DNA of 64,000 bases from Lepus europaeus (Eukaryota > Chordata > Mammalia > Lagomorpha > Leporidae): assembly GCF_033115175.1 (NCBI RefSeq), contig NC_084837.1:63883266-63947265 (forward strand), in the 5' to 3' direction. Under the pieces are notes generated by a model, which searched no databases, was not told where the DNA came from, and worked only from the letters and a program-made list of their open reading frames with translations. Position numbers and translations under genes: made by a program. How positions within the stretch are numbered: position 1 is the first letter of the stretch; each line of letters starts with the position of its first letter. Of this stretch, positions 1 to 11,727 are shown piece after piece.

Positions 1-290
1 TCTTTTTTTAAATAAAAAAAGTTTTATTTTACTTGAGAGACAGATAAGCAGAGATCTCCCATCTGCTGGTTTACTCCCCAAATGCCCACAACAGCTGGTG
101 GTGGGCCAGGCGTGCAGGGACTCAACCATTAAGCATCACCTGATGCCTTTCAGAGTATACATTAGCAGGAAGCTGGAATCAGGAGCAAAGCTGGGGCTAA
201 AACTCAGGAACTTCCAGTATGGAATACTGATGTCCCTAGTGATGTCTTTACCAGTAGGCCAAATACCTGTCTATGTGCAGAAATTATTAA
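1..290 (-). repeat. C-type SINE, degraded
   Basis: Reverse-oriented copy: AATAAA-rich tail complement, GAGAGACAG, CATCTGCTGGTTTACTCCCC and ATTAGCAGGAAGCTGGA are all SINE landmarks. Diverged at the head. Confidence 0.75.
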
Positions 291-1794
291 CATGCAGATA
301 CTTGTGATGTTTTGCTGTATTTAGACTTGATACTGATTTTCTATCTTGTTGATTCTTTTATTCTGTCACACTATATTAATGTACACAACTTTAGAAAGAT
401 GATGGCTTTACATAGGAGTTTTTGCATAGTGTCAGTTACAAAGGCAAACAGTGTCATAAGAGACAACTGGAAACAGAAGAGGGAAAAAACATAAGACCAA
501 GAAGTTTTACAAGTCAGGAAACTAATTACTCACTTGTCTGATTAGTGTTTACAACTTACGATAGTGTAACCACTGTTAATGATTTTTTAAGTTTTAATAA
601 GCTATGAATAAATACAGAAGACTTAGTTTTAAAAAATGAGTAAATGCAAATGACAGATTGTCAGGTGAAAGAGGGAAGAATAAATAAAGGAAAGGATGCC
701 TGTGTTGATAACCTCATTTTGCAAGTTGAAAAGGTAAGATAAAATGTATGTTATTGATGGAATAAGAAATTAAGATGGAATTATATTCAGTTGCTAAGAG
801 ATCAGTAGAACTAAAATTAGTGATGTTATTAAGAAGATGCCATGGTAAGATGTGAGCCATGTCTTTCATCCTTCTCATAGCAAGAAGTCACTAGATAGCA
901 TTGAAGAGAAAAGAATTAGCATATATTACCATTTTTTATTTAGATTATAGATTTAAAAACCAAGATACTACAAGAAGATTCAAAAGGTGGTTGTTTCTAG
1001 GGATTTGGTTACAGGTACAGGATGTAGTTGGATTATATTAAGCTCTTTCTATATATTTTAAACCCTATAAGCTATGCATCTTTAGCTTTGTTATAAGAAA
1101 TAGGTAGGAGAGAAGCCCAAGGCATTTGAGGGTCACTTTCCTGGAAAAGTGCAAAATATAAATTTTAACTGCTAAATTTTAACTGCTGTGGAGGATTGGG
1201 TAGGAGGAGAAATGAGTAATTCAGGTGGAGGGAAAAGCCTATGTGCATTGGCAGGGAGGGGTGGGATTACTTGTATGCTTTGGGAATTTGTAGCAGTTGG
1301 TAATGGTTGGAAAGAGGGATGATTTAGAAGTGTGCATTTGATCCTTTACCAATTTATGGAAGGATCGTATAATATTTAAAAAAAAAATTTATGATCTGTC
1401 TTTTCCACTAGCCAAGATTTTACTGAATTTTTTTTTTTTTCATGTAATTTGTGTCATGGAAACAAATTATAGAAATTACAATACTAAATTATAAGCTTTT
1501 CCAGATCTCTAACATAACTCTGCTCCTCTATACTCCCACTTACCCCTCCCTCTGTAATTCTTCATTTGAAAACCACTGAAATTTGAGCTGGAAAACAATG
1601 TTGCTGTGTCAGCATGTCTTAGGATTTATACTGTTGGACATTGTTGAAATTTGATTTAGAGGAAGGATAGACTGGAAGTAAAGTGACCAATTGAGAGGCT
1701 CTTATAACAGTCCAGACAGAAGATGATGGGTGCCTGAAGTGCAAGAAGTCAGGTTGATGTGAAAGATGTTTAAGAGGCAATCTTTTTTGGACAG
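291..1794. other. MGA intron, no recognised element
   Basis: AT-rich intron sequence leading to the acceptor at 1794. I see no repeat landmark, RNA gene or convincing ORF. Confidence 0.5.
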
Positions 1795-2001
1795 GCTCCA
1801 CCAGTTCCACTTAAACTGAAGCCTGATTACTGGAGTGACAAACTACAGAAAGAAGCAGAAGCTTTTGCTTATTATCGCCGGACACATACTGCCAATGAGC
1901 GGCGTCGGCGTGGAGAAATGAGGGATCTCTTTGAGAAACTGAAGATCACTTTGGGATTACTTCATTCTTCAAAGGTTTCCAAAAGTCTCATTCTTACTAG
2001 G
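1795..2001 (+). CDS. MGA: MGA exon: bHLH basic region, helix 1 and loop
   Basis: 69 codons in phase 0. Acceptor ...TTTTGGACAG, donor AGG|GTAAGT. Encodes the start of the bHLH: HTANERRRR is the E-box-contacting basic region, comparable to HN..ER.RR in MAX, then helix 1 (DLFEKLK) and the start of helix 2. Confidence 0.95.
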
Positions 2002-2696
2002 GTAAGTATTTTGTGTAAATGAGAGGTAATAGCTTGACTAAGAGAATCTTACAGAGATGGTAAGTAAGGGATTCCATTGCTATACCAAGGAGATTGAACT
2101 AGAGCTACTTACGTATAGTAGTTGAGTGTGGACTAATAAATGCGCAATGAATCTCAGGAAAAATGATTATGTCTGGTCAGAATAGCTTTTCATTGGAAGT
2201 CATGTTCTTTAATTGGTAGAGCTCTTGTTTCCTCAAGTATCATCAAAAATTCTGATTAGACTGTTTCCATGGTCTCTACATTTTTTTTCTTTTTAAGATT
2301 TATTTATTTATTTGAAAGGCAGAATTACAAAGAGAGAGGGAGCGACAGGGCGATCTTTATGCACTGGTTCATTTCCTAGATGGCTATATAGGCCAAGGCT
2401 GGGCCTGGCTGAAGCCAGGAGCCTGGAACTCCATCCAGGTCTCCCTCATGAGTTGCGAGGCCCTAAATATTTGGGCCATCTTCTGCTGCTTTCCCAGGTG
2501 CATTAGCAGGGAGTTGGATCAGAGTGATGCAGTAGGAACTGGATTGGCACTTGTAAATGGGGTGCTGGCTTTGCAGGCCATGACTTAACCCTCTGTGCCA
2601 CAATGCTGGTACCATTTACATTGTTATTGTAAGCATTTAGAACAGCTTACCACATTGTAAAGCAAAGTATAAATGGTATTTTAACATACCTAACAG

Positions 2697-2733
<37 letters not shown>

Positions 2734-5700
2734 AAAGAGAGAGATCTCTCTTTTGCTGGTTCTCCTCCAAATGGCTGTAACAGCTGGGTCTGGGCCTTGC
2801 CAAAGCCAGAAGCTAGGACCTCATTCTGGATCTCCTACATGGGTGGCAGGGGTACAAGTACTTGGATCATCTCCTGCTGCCTTCCTTGGGGCATTAGCAG
2901 GAAGTTGGATCAGAAACAGAGTAGCCAGCACTCTGATATGGGATGCCAGTGACCACTTATCCCACTGCACCAAAACACCAACCCCAGTTGACAGTCATAA
3001 AAGAAAATTTGTAATAGGCTAGCAAAAGTTCAAACTATGTACATAAATTGTCTAAGTTTTTTTTTTAAGATTATTTATTTGAAAGGCAGAGTTACAAAGA
3101 AGCAGAGGCGGGGGGGGGGGGGCAGGGTCTTCCATCCAGTGGTTTACTCCCCAGATGGCCACAACAGCTGGAGCTGCGCCGATCCAAAGGCAGGAGCCAG
3201 GAGCTTCCTCTGGGTCTCCCACATGGGTGCAGGGGCCCAAGGATTTAGGCCCTTTTCCACTGCTATCCCAGGCCATATAGCAGAGAGCTGATTGGAAGTG
3301 GGGTAGCTGGGACTCGAACCGGCACCCATATGGAATGCTGGCACTTTAAAGTTGATTACCAAAGTCTAAGTTGGAGAATTGTAACAAAGTAGTTTCTGAA
3401 ACATCAATAATTATTTTAATGGTACTATGGAGTCTTCTAAAATATTTAAACTTTTTTATTAAATTATGTAGGCTTTGCCTGTTTTGAGGAAAAAGTAGGT
3501 TAACTGACCTGATTATTTCTATTCTAGGCGTTCAGTGAAATTCAGGGACTAACAGATCAGGCAGACAAATTGATAGGACAGAAAAATCTCCTGACTCGAA
3601 AACGGAATATTCTGATACGGAAAGTATCATCTCTTTCAGGTAAGAAATGTAAATTACTTGCAGTAAATTAATAGTAAGTTTAGTAAAAGGAATCCTTAGT
3701 AGACTTTTCAGATACACTTAGTGTAAGACTTTGCTCTCAGAGTTTGCAGCAGAATTATGACTGGGTGGGACATTTCCTTTGCATTGCAGTCACTCTTGCC
3801 TTTTTCATAATATTGGGCAGTATAGTTAAGTCAGCTGGACTCAAGTTGACTGTATTTCTCATTATTACGTGGAATCACACAAAGAGTGATCATTTATTCA
3901 TTATCAACCTGTAGGTAAGACAGAAGAAGTGGTCCTGAAGAAGCTAGAATATATTTATGCAAAACAACAAGCATTAGAGACACAAAAAAGAAAAAAGAAG
4001 ATGGGATCAGATGAGTTTGATGTGTCTCCCAGAACTAACAAGCAGCAGGAAGCATCTTGTACATCGTCTGTAGATCTCGGACAGATGTTTATAAATAACA
4101 GGAGGGGGAAACCTTTGATTCTTTCCAGAAAAAGAGACCAGGCCACAGGTAGGAGGGACATTCTTTGCTTTTCTTGATGTAGATGAGCATCAGTTTAGTT
4201 TAGGGACTGCACTTCTCTTGGCCAAAAGTTTAGTTTTAATTAAATAAATTAAAGGTTCTATTAAAAAATTAACTATTTTGGGATTTTTTTTAAAAAAGAT
4301 TTGTATTTTATTTATTTGAGAGGCAGAATTAGAAAGGAGGAGGGACAGAGAGAGAGAGATCTTCCATCCACTGGTTCACTTCCCAAATGGCCTCAATAGC
4401 TGTGGCTGGGCCGGGCTAAAGCCAGGAGCTTCTTCCAGGTCTCACTTGGGCGCAGGAGCCCAAGCACGTGGGGCCATCTTCTGCTGCTTTCCCAGGCCAT
4501 AGCAGGGAGCTGGATCAGAAAGAGAGCAGTCGGGAAGTCCCAGCGCCAATATTGGATACTGACTGACACTGCAGGCAGCGACTTAATCCGCTGCACCACA
4601 GTGCCAGCCCCTATATTTTAGTTTATTGCTTTATACAAATCCTGAGAAGTTATAGATCATGATAACATGCAAGTCCTATTTCTGATAGCAGTCTACAGTC
4701 ACATATTTTTAGTGTTTTTTTTTTTTAAGTTGCCTTTTTTTTTTTTTTTTTTTTTTTACTTTGTATGATTCTGCTGATTGGTTGAGGAAGTGTAGGTGTA
4801 GCTAAGGCAAATAAATTGGAAATTAAAAAATGTTTTTGCATCAGATTCTATTTTTCATCAGATCACCTATCAGTGCTGTTAAGGAATAAAGTAAATTGGT
4901 TTTAAGTTCTTTCTCCTCTTGATTTTGAAGGTGAGGCTGTATCGATTTTATATTACTTATATCCTTAGGGAAGAACATATCCCTTTTTTACTCTTAGGGT
5001 AATACAGTATGTAAATTAGGAAATCTGGTGTATTATATGAAATTAAGATAGTGATATAGTGATGGATACTAAAACTTGAGATAGTTTAACATTGCAAAAA
5101 TCAAAAGAAGTTGAATGACCGTTTCTTCTTTCACCTCATTTCACAGATAAGAGAACCTGAAGCCTAGCAACTTAATTTGCTAGAGGTACATAGATAGGAA
5201 GGGAAGCCCAGGGATGGAATTCTGTATACTTCCTTTCTCACTATCAAGACTTTTGCAAGCATTCCATTGAAAACGTGGTTCCACAGCTCCATTCCTCAAA
5301 AAATTAATTCTTTTCTTTAGGAGAATCAATAGACAGATAACCATGACTCACTGAAAAGTGGTCCAGGAAAGTAAATTTTGAATTTTGTTTTCCTAACTGA
5401 ATTTGAAATTTACTTTTTTTTAAAATTTGATTTATGTATTTATTTATTTGAAAAGCTGAGTTACATAGAGGCAGAGAGAGAGAGAGAGAGGGGGGTCTTC
5501 CATCTGCTGGTTCACTCCCCAAGTGGCTACAACGGCCAGAGCTGAGCCAGTCTGAAGCCAGGAGCTTCTTCTGGGTTTCCCACATGGCTGCTGGGGCCTA
5601 AGCATTTCGGCCACCTTCTACTGCTTTCCCAGGCCATAGCAGAGAGCTGGATTGATAGTGGAGCAGCTTGGACTCGAACTGGCAACTTTATGGGATGCCA

Positions 5701-8700
5701 GCACAGCAGATAGCCACTTTACCTGCTCTGCTACAACACCAGACATTGAAATTCTTTCCTTTTTAAGAGTGTGATTTTAGAGACACTCTTGGGCTCCAGG
5801 GTTTCATTCCAAATTAATTAAAGGTCTTTAAATTCCATAACTAATTTTTAATCTCCCTTACAGAAAATACCTCACCTTCTAACTCTCCACACACCTCTGC
5901 AAACCTCGTGATGACTCCACAGGGGCAATTGCTCACGTTGAAAGGTCCCATGCTCTCAGGACCAGTGGTGACTGTTTCTCCTGCTCTCTTGGAACCTGAT
6001 CTAAAGCCTCAAGTTGCCAGTAGTGCTATGGCTCAGTCAGGTATGTTGTTAGTGTTGTATTCTTAGGTTGCGAAAGTTATCCCTGGTTTCTCACAGTGAC
6101 AAAAAAAGCCTTTGAACATATACTGTGGTGATACAGAGCTGTTAGGTTGGCATTTGCCTTGTAATAGATAAGCTTTTTTTTTTTTCTTTTTTTTAAAGAT
6201 TTATTTGTTTGTTTGAAAGGCAGAATGACAGAGAAAGATTTTCCATATGCTGGTTCACTCCCCAAATGGCCTCAATGTCCAGAGCTGGACTGGTTCAAAG
6301 CCTGGAGCCAAGAACTTATTCCGAGTTTCCCATGTGGGTTGCAAGGGCCCATGCACTTGGGCCATGTTCTGTTGCTTTCCCAGGCACATTAGCAGGGAGC
6401 TGGATGGGAAGTGGAACAGCCAGGATTCGAACCAGCACCCATATGGGATGCTGGTGCCACAGGCAGCAGCTTTACCCACTATGCCACAGTGCTGGCCCCA
6501 GGGCCTTTTTTAAGAAGATGTTTGTGGGGCCGGCCCTGTAGCGTAGTGGGTAAAGCTGCTGCCTGCAGTGCCGGCATCCCCTATGGGCACTGGTTTGAGT
6601 CCTGGTTGCTCCACTTCCGATCCCCAGCTCTCTGATATGGCCTGGAAGAGCAGTAGAGGATGCACCTGCGTGGGAGATCCAGAGGAGGCTTCTGGCTCTT
6701 GGCTTCAGATCGGCGCAGCTCCAGCCGTTGCAGCCAGTTGGGGAATGAACCAGTGGATGGAAGACCTCTCTCTCTCTCTCTCTGCCTCTCCTTCTCTCTC
6801 TGTGTAACTCTGACTTTCAAATAAATAAATCAATCTTTTTTTTTTTTTTTTTTTAAAGATATTTGTCTGAATCTGTGGTGTTGATTGATATGTTTTACCT
6901 GGGATTGGGAACTGTTTTGTGTATTGTTGTTAATTCTAAGTAAGAGAAGAATCAAAAAGATGTCAAAGTGAAAAAATGTTCAGTCATTGTTTTATTTCTT
7001 GGTATTGATGAATATTTTATAAATTTTGTGTTGTACTGAGAAATGGTACACTCCACAGTTACCCCCTGATTCATTTTGAGTGTCATTCTCTTTTGGGGTA
7101 AAGTTGGAAAGATCATTTTGATGATGTAGGTTCTAGGTCCTTAAATCTCTGCTTAAGGTAAAAAGGGTATGTTAAAGTCTTCCTTCCTTTGTTGACAGCC
7201 TAACAGTTCTTTGTCTGTACCTGCTCTCTGGAGGACTCTTCCTTTTCTCTTACTATGCCATCTTTTATTTTCCACTCAAAGTAACAATTTATTGAACGGA
7301 ATCAAGATACATTTCTGTCTCAGCACAAGAATTAATTTGGGGAGGATTTCTATAAAAAATAAATAGCACTTTATTAATGGTAGAATATCAAAGAATTTTG
7401 GTTGGATTTTACTGGATCTTTGGTACTTCTTTCATCTTGATGAAAGTAGACTGGTGGGGCCAGCGCCATGCCTCACTTGGTTAATCCTCTGCCTGCAGCA
7501 ACGGCATCCCATATGGGTGCTGGGTTCTAGTCCTGATTGCTCCTCTTCCAGTCCAGCTCTCTGCTGTGGCCTGGGAGGGCAGTGGAGTATGGCCCAAGTG
7601 CTTGGGCCCCTGCACCCGCATGGGAGACCAGGAGGAAGCACCTGGCTCCTGGCTTTGGGTCGGTGCAATGCTATCCGTAGCGGCCATTTGGGGAGTGAAC
7701 CAATAGAGGGAAGACCTTTCTCTCTGTCTCTTTCTCACTGTCTATAACTCTGCCTGTCAAATAAATTAAAAAAAAAAAAAAAAAGAAAGAAAGAAAAGAA
7801 AACTAGTGAAGATGGTCATTTGATATGATTGTATTAAAGGTGGGAGTGCCCACCGTTTTAGATCTAAATGAAATTTTTCTTTATTTTTCAGAAAATGATG
7901 ACTTATTTATGATGCCACGGATCGTTAATGTGACGTCACTGGCCACAGAGGGAGATCTGGTAGATATGGATGGCTGTAAATATCCCCGTGAAGTTACTGA
8001 TGGCAAGCCACTTGACCACCAGAAAGATACCATCAGGAATGAAGACAATCCCTTAGAGGATTTGAGTAGAATCTCTTCCAAAGGAAATCATAGAGATGGC
8101 AGAATGGTGTTGAGTCCAACACAGGTTTTTCTGGCAAATAAAGATTCTGGTTTTCCACAGATAGTTGACGTTTCCAATGTACAGGAAGTACAGGAGTTCT
8201 TACCTAAAAAGAATACTAGTGATGTGAGAGGAGTTCACTATAAATGGAAAGAGAGTGAGTCAAGAGGGGAGAGGCTGAAGTCAAAAGATTCTCCATTTCA
8301 TAAATTAAAGATGAAAGATCTAAAGGACTCCAGCATAGAGATGGAACTGAGGAAAGTAGCATCAGCTATCGAGGAGGCAGAACTGGATTCCGGTGAATTG
8401 CTCACAAACCTGGAAGACGAGGATGACACTGACGAGACACTGACATCACTGCTCAATGAGATTGCCTTCCTTAATCAACAGCTGAATGAGGACTCTGTTA
8501 GTATGGCTGAACTGCCCAGCTCTATGGATACAGAGTTCCCAGGGGATGCTCGGCGTGCTTTTATCCGTAAACTTCCTTCTGGGAACAGAGCAACTTTCCA
8601 GGTTGGCCACTTGGGACCTGGTTTGAAAGATTTACCTGATGTTCAAGGGGAGAGTGACTCCATAAGTCCCCTCCTCTTACATTTGGAAGATGATGACTTT

Positions 8701-9168
8701 TCTGAGAATGAAAAACAACTTGCAGAACCAGCTTCTGAGCCAGATGTCCTTAAGATTGTTATTGACTCTGAAATAAAGGACTCTCTCCTTTCCCATAGGA
8801 AAGCTAGTGATGGAGAGAAGAGTACTTCTGGCCTCACTACAGAGCCTGAAAATATGTCCTCACCCCCCATCCTACAGATGAAAACTGGCGTGGAGAACAG
8901 CAGTACTGATACTTTGTGGAGGCCTATGCCAAAGTTGGCACCTTTAGGTTTAAAAGTAGCTAATCTTTCTAATGATACAGATGGTCAGAGTCTTAAGGTG
9001 ATGCCTTGCTTGGCACCTGTACCTGCCAAAGTTGGGTCAGTTGGAAATAAAATGAACTTAACAGGGAGTGACCAGGAAGGCCGGGAGAGCAAGGTGATGC
9101 CTACGTTGGCACCTGTTATGGCTAAATTGGGCAACTCTGGAGCCTCATCAGGTTCTGCAGGGAAATGA
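1795..9168 (+). CDS. MGA: MGA, MAX dimerization protein: C-terminal five coding exons
   Basis: Partial gene; the upstream exons lie left of the window. CDS visible as join(1795-2001, 3528-3639, 3915-4148, 5864-6040, 7892-9168). These splice in frame to 668 residues and a TGA stop, with AG/GT at every junction. Family knowledge: MGA is a nuclear T-box plus bHLH-zipper protein of about 3,000 residues. It dimerises with MAX, binds E-boxes and T-box sites, and is a scaffold of the non-canonical Polycomb complex PRC1.6. Seen here: a basic region (residues about 28-43 of this part, with H31, E35 and R36-R39) followed by helix 1. Helix 2 and the zipper span the first two exons. Next comes a Lys-rich stretch (QKRKKK), then a long low-complexity tail with acidic patches and three copies of a MPxLAP motif near the end. 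The T-box and other N-terminal parts are outside the window. Recognition rests on near-complete agreement with the remembered mammalian protein. No frameshift or premature stop is seen. Confidence 0.96.
2281..2613 (-). repeat. C-type SINE
   Basis: AAGATTTATTTATTTATTTG tail complement through to CTGTGCCACAATGCTGGTACC; full length, reverse. Confidence 0.88.
2697..2989 (-). repeat. C-type SINE with long poly-T
   Basis: About 27 T residues, then AAGATTTAAAGAGAGAG and standard body, ending in CCACTGCACCAAAACACCAA. Confidence 0.85.
3059..3363 (-). repeat. C-type SINE with 9-bp target-site duplication
   Basis: Flanked by GTCTAAGTT at 3050-3058 and 3364-3372. The head is truncated or diverged. Contains a run of 15 G at about 3109-3122. 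Confidence 0.88.
3528..3639 (+). CDS. MGA: MGA exon: helix 2 to leucine zipper
   Basis: 112 nt, acceptor ATTCTAG, donor CAG|GTAAGA, ending in phase 1. Encodes AFSEIQGL...KLIGQKNLLTRKRNILIRKV, the end of helix 2 running into a short zipper with leucines and isoleucines at heptad-like spacing. Confidence 0.95.
3915..4148 (+). CDS. MGA: MGA exon: Lys-rich linker after zipper
   Basis: 234 nt between acceptor CCTGTAG and donor ACAG|GTAGGA. Continues the coiled coil (KTEEVVLKKLEYIYAKQQAL) into a basic cluster QKRKKK, a plausible nuclear localisation signal, then polar linker. Confidence 0.95.
4283..4611 (-). repeat. C-type SINE
   Basis: TTTATTTGAGAGGCAGAATT through GCACCACAGTGCCAGCCCC, reverse orientation, full length. 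Confidence 0.9.
4612..5411. other. MGA intron, unique sequence
   Basis: AT-rich with poly-T runs near 4713-4757. No repeat family or gene recognised. Confidence 0.5.
5412..5744 (-). repeat. C-type SINE
   Basis: TTATTTATTTGAAAAGCTGAG to CTACAACACCAGACA, reverse. The AGAGAGAGAGAGAGGGGGG run is typical. Confidence 0.88.
5864..6040 (+). CDS. MGA: MGA penultimate exon
   Basis: 177 nt, acceptor CTTACAG, donor TCAG|GTATGT. Encodes a Ser/Thr/Pro-rich linker (NTSPSNSPHTS...) with the recognisable stretch VMTPQGQLLTLKGP of MGA. Confidence 0.94.
6174..6499 (-). repeat. C-type SINE, left arm of inverted pair
   Basis: Poly-T, then AAGATTTATTTGTTTGTTTG, ending ATGCCACAGTGCTGGCCCC. Its head faces the head of the next SINE. 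Confidence 0.9.
6526..6856 (+). repeat. C-type SINE, right arm of inverted pair
   Basis: Starts GGGGCCGGCCCTGTAGCG and ends AAATAAATAAATCAATC plus an odd T-run. Flanked by AGATGTTTGT (6516-6525) and AGATATTTGT (6857-6866), a 10-bp duplication with one change. Confidence 0.9.
6867..7455. other. MGA intron, unique sequence
   Basis: No recognised repeat or gene. Confidence 0.5.
7456..7800 (+). repeat. C-type SINE
   Basis: Head GGGGCCAGCGCCATGCC, body with GGGAGGGCAGTGGAGTATGG, tail AAATTAAAAAA then AAAGAAAGAAAGAAAAG. It ends about 90 bases before the last MGA exon. Confidence 0.9.
7892..9168 (+). CDS. MGA: MGA last coding exon with stop codon
   Basis: 1,277 nt after acceptor TTTTTCAG, ending in TGA at 9166-9168; 424 residues. 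Starts ENDDLFMMPRIVNVTSLA. It holds an acidic/hydrophobic segment (EDEDDTDETLTSLLNEIAFLNQQL), a second acidic patch (LEDDDFSENE), and three repeats of a (P/V)MPxLAP motif before the C-terminal SAGK. The reading frame is open upstream to 7825, but the splice acceptor and the fit to exon 4 set the exon start at 7892. Confidence 0.96.
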
Positions 9169-11660
9169 AAGTATTTGTCTTCAGGCAGAAGCCAGATTGT
9201 GAGGGAAAATTGGATCTCACCTTCTTTCTCTGCAGGCATCTGTGTATTTGTGTCATAGAACAGTGATCTTTGACTTAGATGATGCAGCGAATAATGATAG
9301 AGAAAGAGGGTAGGGTGCTGATGCTGGTACAAGAAATATTAAGGAATTCTGATCATGTTAAATGTGTTACCTCAATTGTGGTGCTGGGTCCCCTCATCCT
9401 AAGAAGACATGATCCATTTACTGAACTTGAGGTGCCCCCTTGCCCAAGGAATTCATAACAAGACTGGCTCTGTAGTGATTCCTAGTTATCTCCCAGCACC
9501 CACCCCACCCCAAGAGAAAAAGCTGCTTGAGACTTTGGGGCTCTTATGGACTGAACTGTAGCTGATAGCTGTCCTGTTAAGTCTGAAATCTAAGGAATAT
9601 GATGCACTTGTGTAAAAGGGATCCAGAACAGATAGCTTTTAGGTGTTTCAAAAATAGGGGGAAATGATTATCATGGAATACCAAAGTGAAGGAGTTAGTA
9701 TCATTTAGCAAAATTTTCTCTTTGGTCTCCCAAGTAGCTTCCATTCCGTCACTTTTTCTATTGGAATTATAAATTCAAGCCTTTTCGTAAAGTAGGGTTA
9801 CTTTTAACTTTTACTATTAAGGTAATTACTTCGAGGTGTTAAAAAAAAGTTTTCCCTGTTGTCTTTGTGGATGTTGGAAAAGGACATTGCACCATGCCAG
9901 GCATTTCTACTGGGGAATATTGGTTTTGGACGTAGGCAAAGAAGGGGGCCCTCTGCCTTTCACAAATCATGTCACTCAAGAGATAGCTAAAATGAAAAGC
10001 ATTTTCTCCCTAGATCAGCGACAGTGGCCAAAATTAAAAAAAAAAAAAAAAATTGTGGGGCTGGATATTTCCTGAGTCAAACCAGTCTCCTGGTGCTTGA
10101 AGGTTTCATTCACTATTACCTGCACAGGATGTAAAGAAAAGTCACAGTAGGCACTCTTTACCAGGGAAATAAGGCAGTATTTGAATCACAAGATATATTT
10201 TTTATCTGCAACCATGGATTCAGTGATATGTAGAGATTTTTCACTCATTAGCTGTCAAGGTATGAAGGACTGACAGCCTGTAAAGATAAAGATATTTATA
10301 TTTTTGTATAGTTGTTTTCATAGATTTCTCAAAGGCTGAAGTTTTCAACCTAGAAGATGAGATTTGTATTGAGTATAGAAATGTTTCCTATCTAGTTTGT
10401 AAATAATCATGGTGCACTTGAGGGGTCTCTTGGAAACTCCTAGGGGCAAGAATCACTATTCTGAAAATGTATAGACTGGGAATTAGCTGCTGCATTTTGC
10501 CTTTCTTAAATAATTATATTTTGGAATGTAACCCCTGTTCTGTCTTCACTGACAGGATTTGCTTGTGTTGTAAAACACTAACACAAGAGCTTCCAGTGCC
10601 TGGGCTGTGCCTAGGTGATTCTGTTTGTTCTGCATCCCTTGTCTCTGTATCCCAAATCCCGCTCAGCGTATCTTAAGACCTGGGTTGTCAGACCAACTGA
10701 GGAGTGTATCTAGCCAGTGAATTGTTAACTTCCATATTTGATTCCCTTTCTGTTAACTCTGAAAAGGGTGGGGAAACTTCTGCAAATTGAAGTGAGAGCA
10801 CATTCTTTGTTGGTTTTATGCTGCTTACCTTTCTAGGCTTGCTCATCAATACTTATTAACCTTTCCTCCACTGAGGGTTGCTGTAGAAACATGAAGTAGG
10901 TAAAGAGTGCTCCTCAGCTTCTCATTGTCCCTTTCATTCTTTACCCAGCAGATTTCTTTCAATGCCTTAGCCAAGGAATCCAGCACCTGTCTTCCCTGCT
11001 AATAATTGTCCTTGGAGATACTAGTACTTTAACCCAGGTAATGGCAGTTTCCCACTGTTTCCTTGCTTGTCTCTTCCCATTTCCTCCTGACTTCCCAAGG
11101 CTCTTAAGGCTTTTGAAGGTCAAAGAGCAGGCAAGTGAGTAATCCTCAGGAAAAGGACCATTTTAGCTTCTGAGCTTCTGAACATTTTAGCTTCTGAGCT
11201 TTCCTTTTTATAAAAAGAAGAAAATAAGCAAACCAGTCATAATTCTCGATTGGAGGATGTTTGACTGTTTATAAGAGATGTACAAAGGTGGAAATGAGGG
11301 GTGATTCTGGATGTTCAGGGAAGGCTGCGGATGTCATTGCAAACTCCCAACATACGGTGTTCTTAAGACCTCTTAGAACTAGGAATTGCCAGGGCTAATT
11401 TGAGAAGGGCTTAGTCTTTAGAACAGGCTGTAGTCTTTGACAAAAATCTGAAGTCTCCAAAAACCCCTCCCCTTTAATGTTGACCCAGGAGAAACTGATT
11501 ATGAAAATTACAAATGTGGTTTTGAGATGTAGAGTGAGAGGAGTTGAGGAACCTGAAAGACAGTGAGCTCTTACCGACTCTTTTAAGAAGAAGCATGATC
11601 TCACTACACCAATAATTCGCCTTTTTATATACATCTGTAAATAAATGGAATGTTTTTAAG
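9169..11660 (+). other. MGA: MGA 3' untranslated region (end inferred)
   Basis: AT-rich sequence after the MGA stop with no exon-like ORF and no recognisable SINE. A 3'UTR of about 2.4-2.5 kb agrees with my memory of the mammalian MGA transcript. The end is placed after the AATAAA at 11640; a second AATAAA at 11878 could be used instead. Confidence 0.6.
11640..11645 (+). terminator. MGA: Candidate MGA poly(A) signal AATAAA
   Basis: Canonical hexamer about 2.47 kb past the MGA stop, followed by AT-rich sequence and a (TA)n run. Cleavage would fall about 15-20 nt later. An alternative hexamer lies at 11878-11883. Confidence 0.5.
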
Positions 11661-11697
11661 AATATAATTATGCCAGATTTAGCATTTCCTTTTATAT

Positions 11698-11727
11698 ATT
11701 AAATATATATATATATATATATATATC
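11698..11727. repeat. (TA)n microsatellite
   Basis: About thirteen uninterrupted TA units just past the proposed MGA cleavage site. Confidence 0.9.

Noticed and set aside
7931-7938. Palindromic TGACGTCA (CRE-like) in the last MGA exon
   Set aside because: It encodes conserved VTS residues in a coding exon; an 8-mer match alone does not support a regulatory site.
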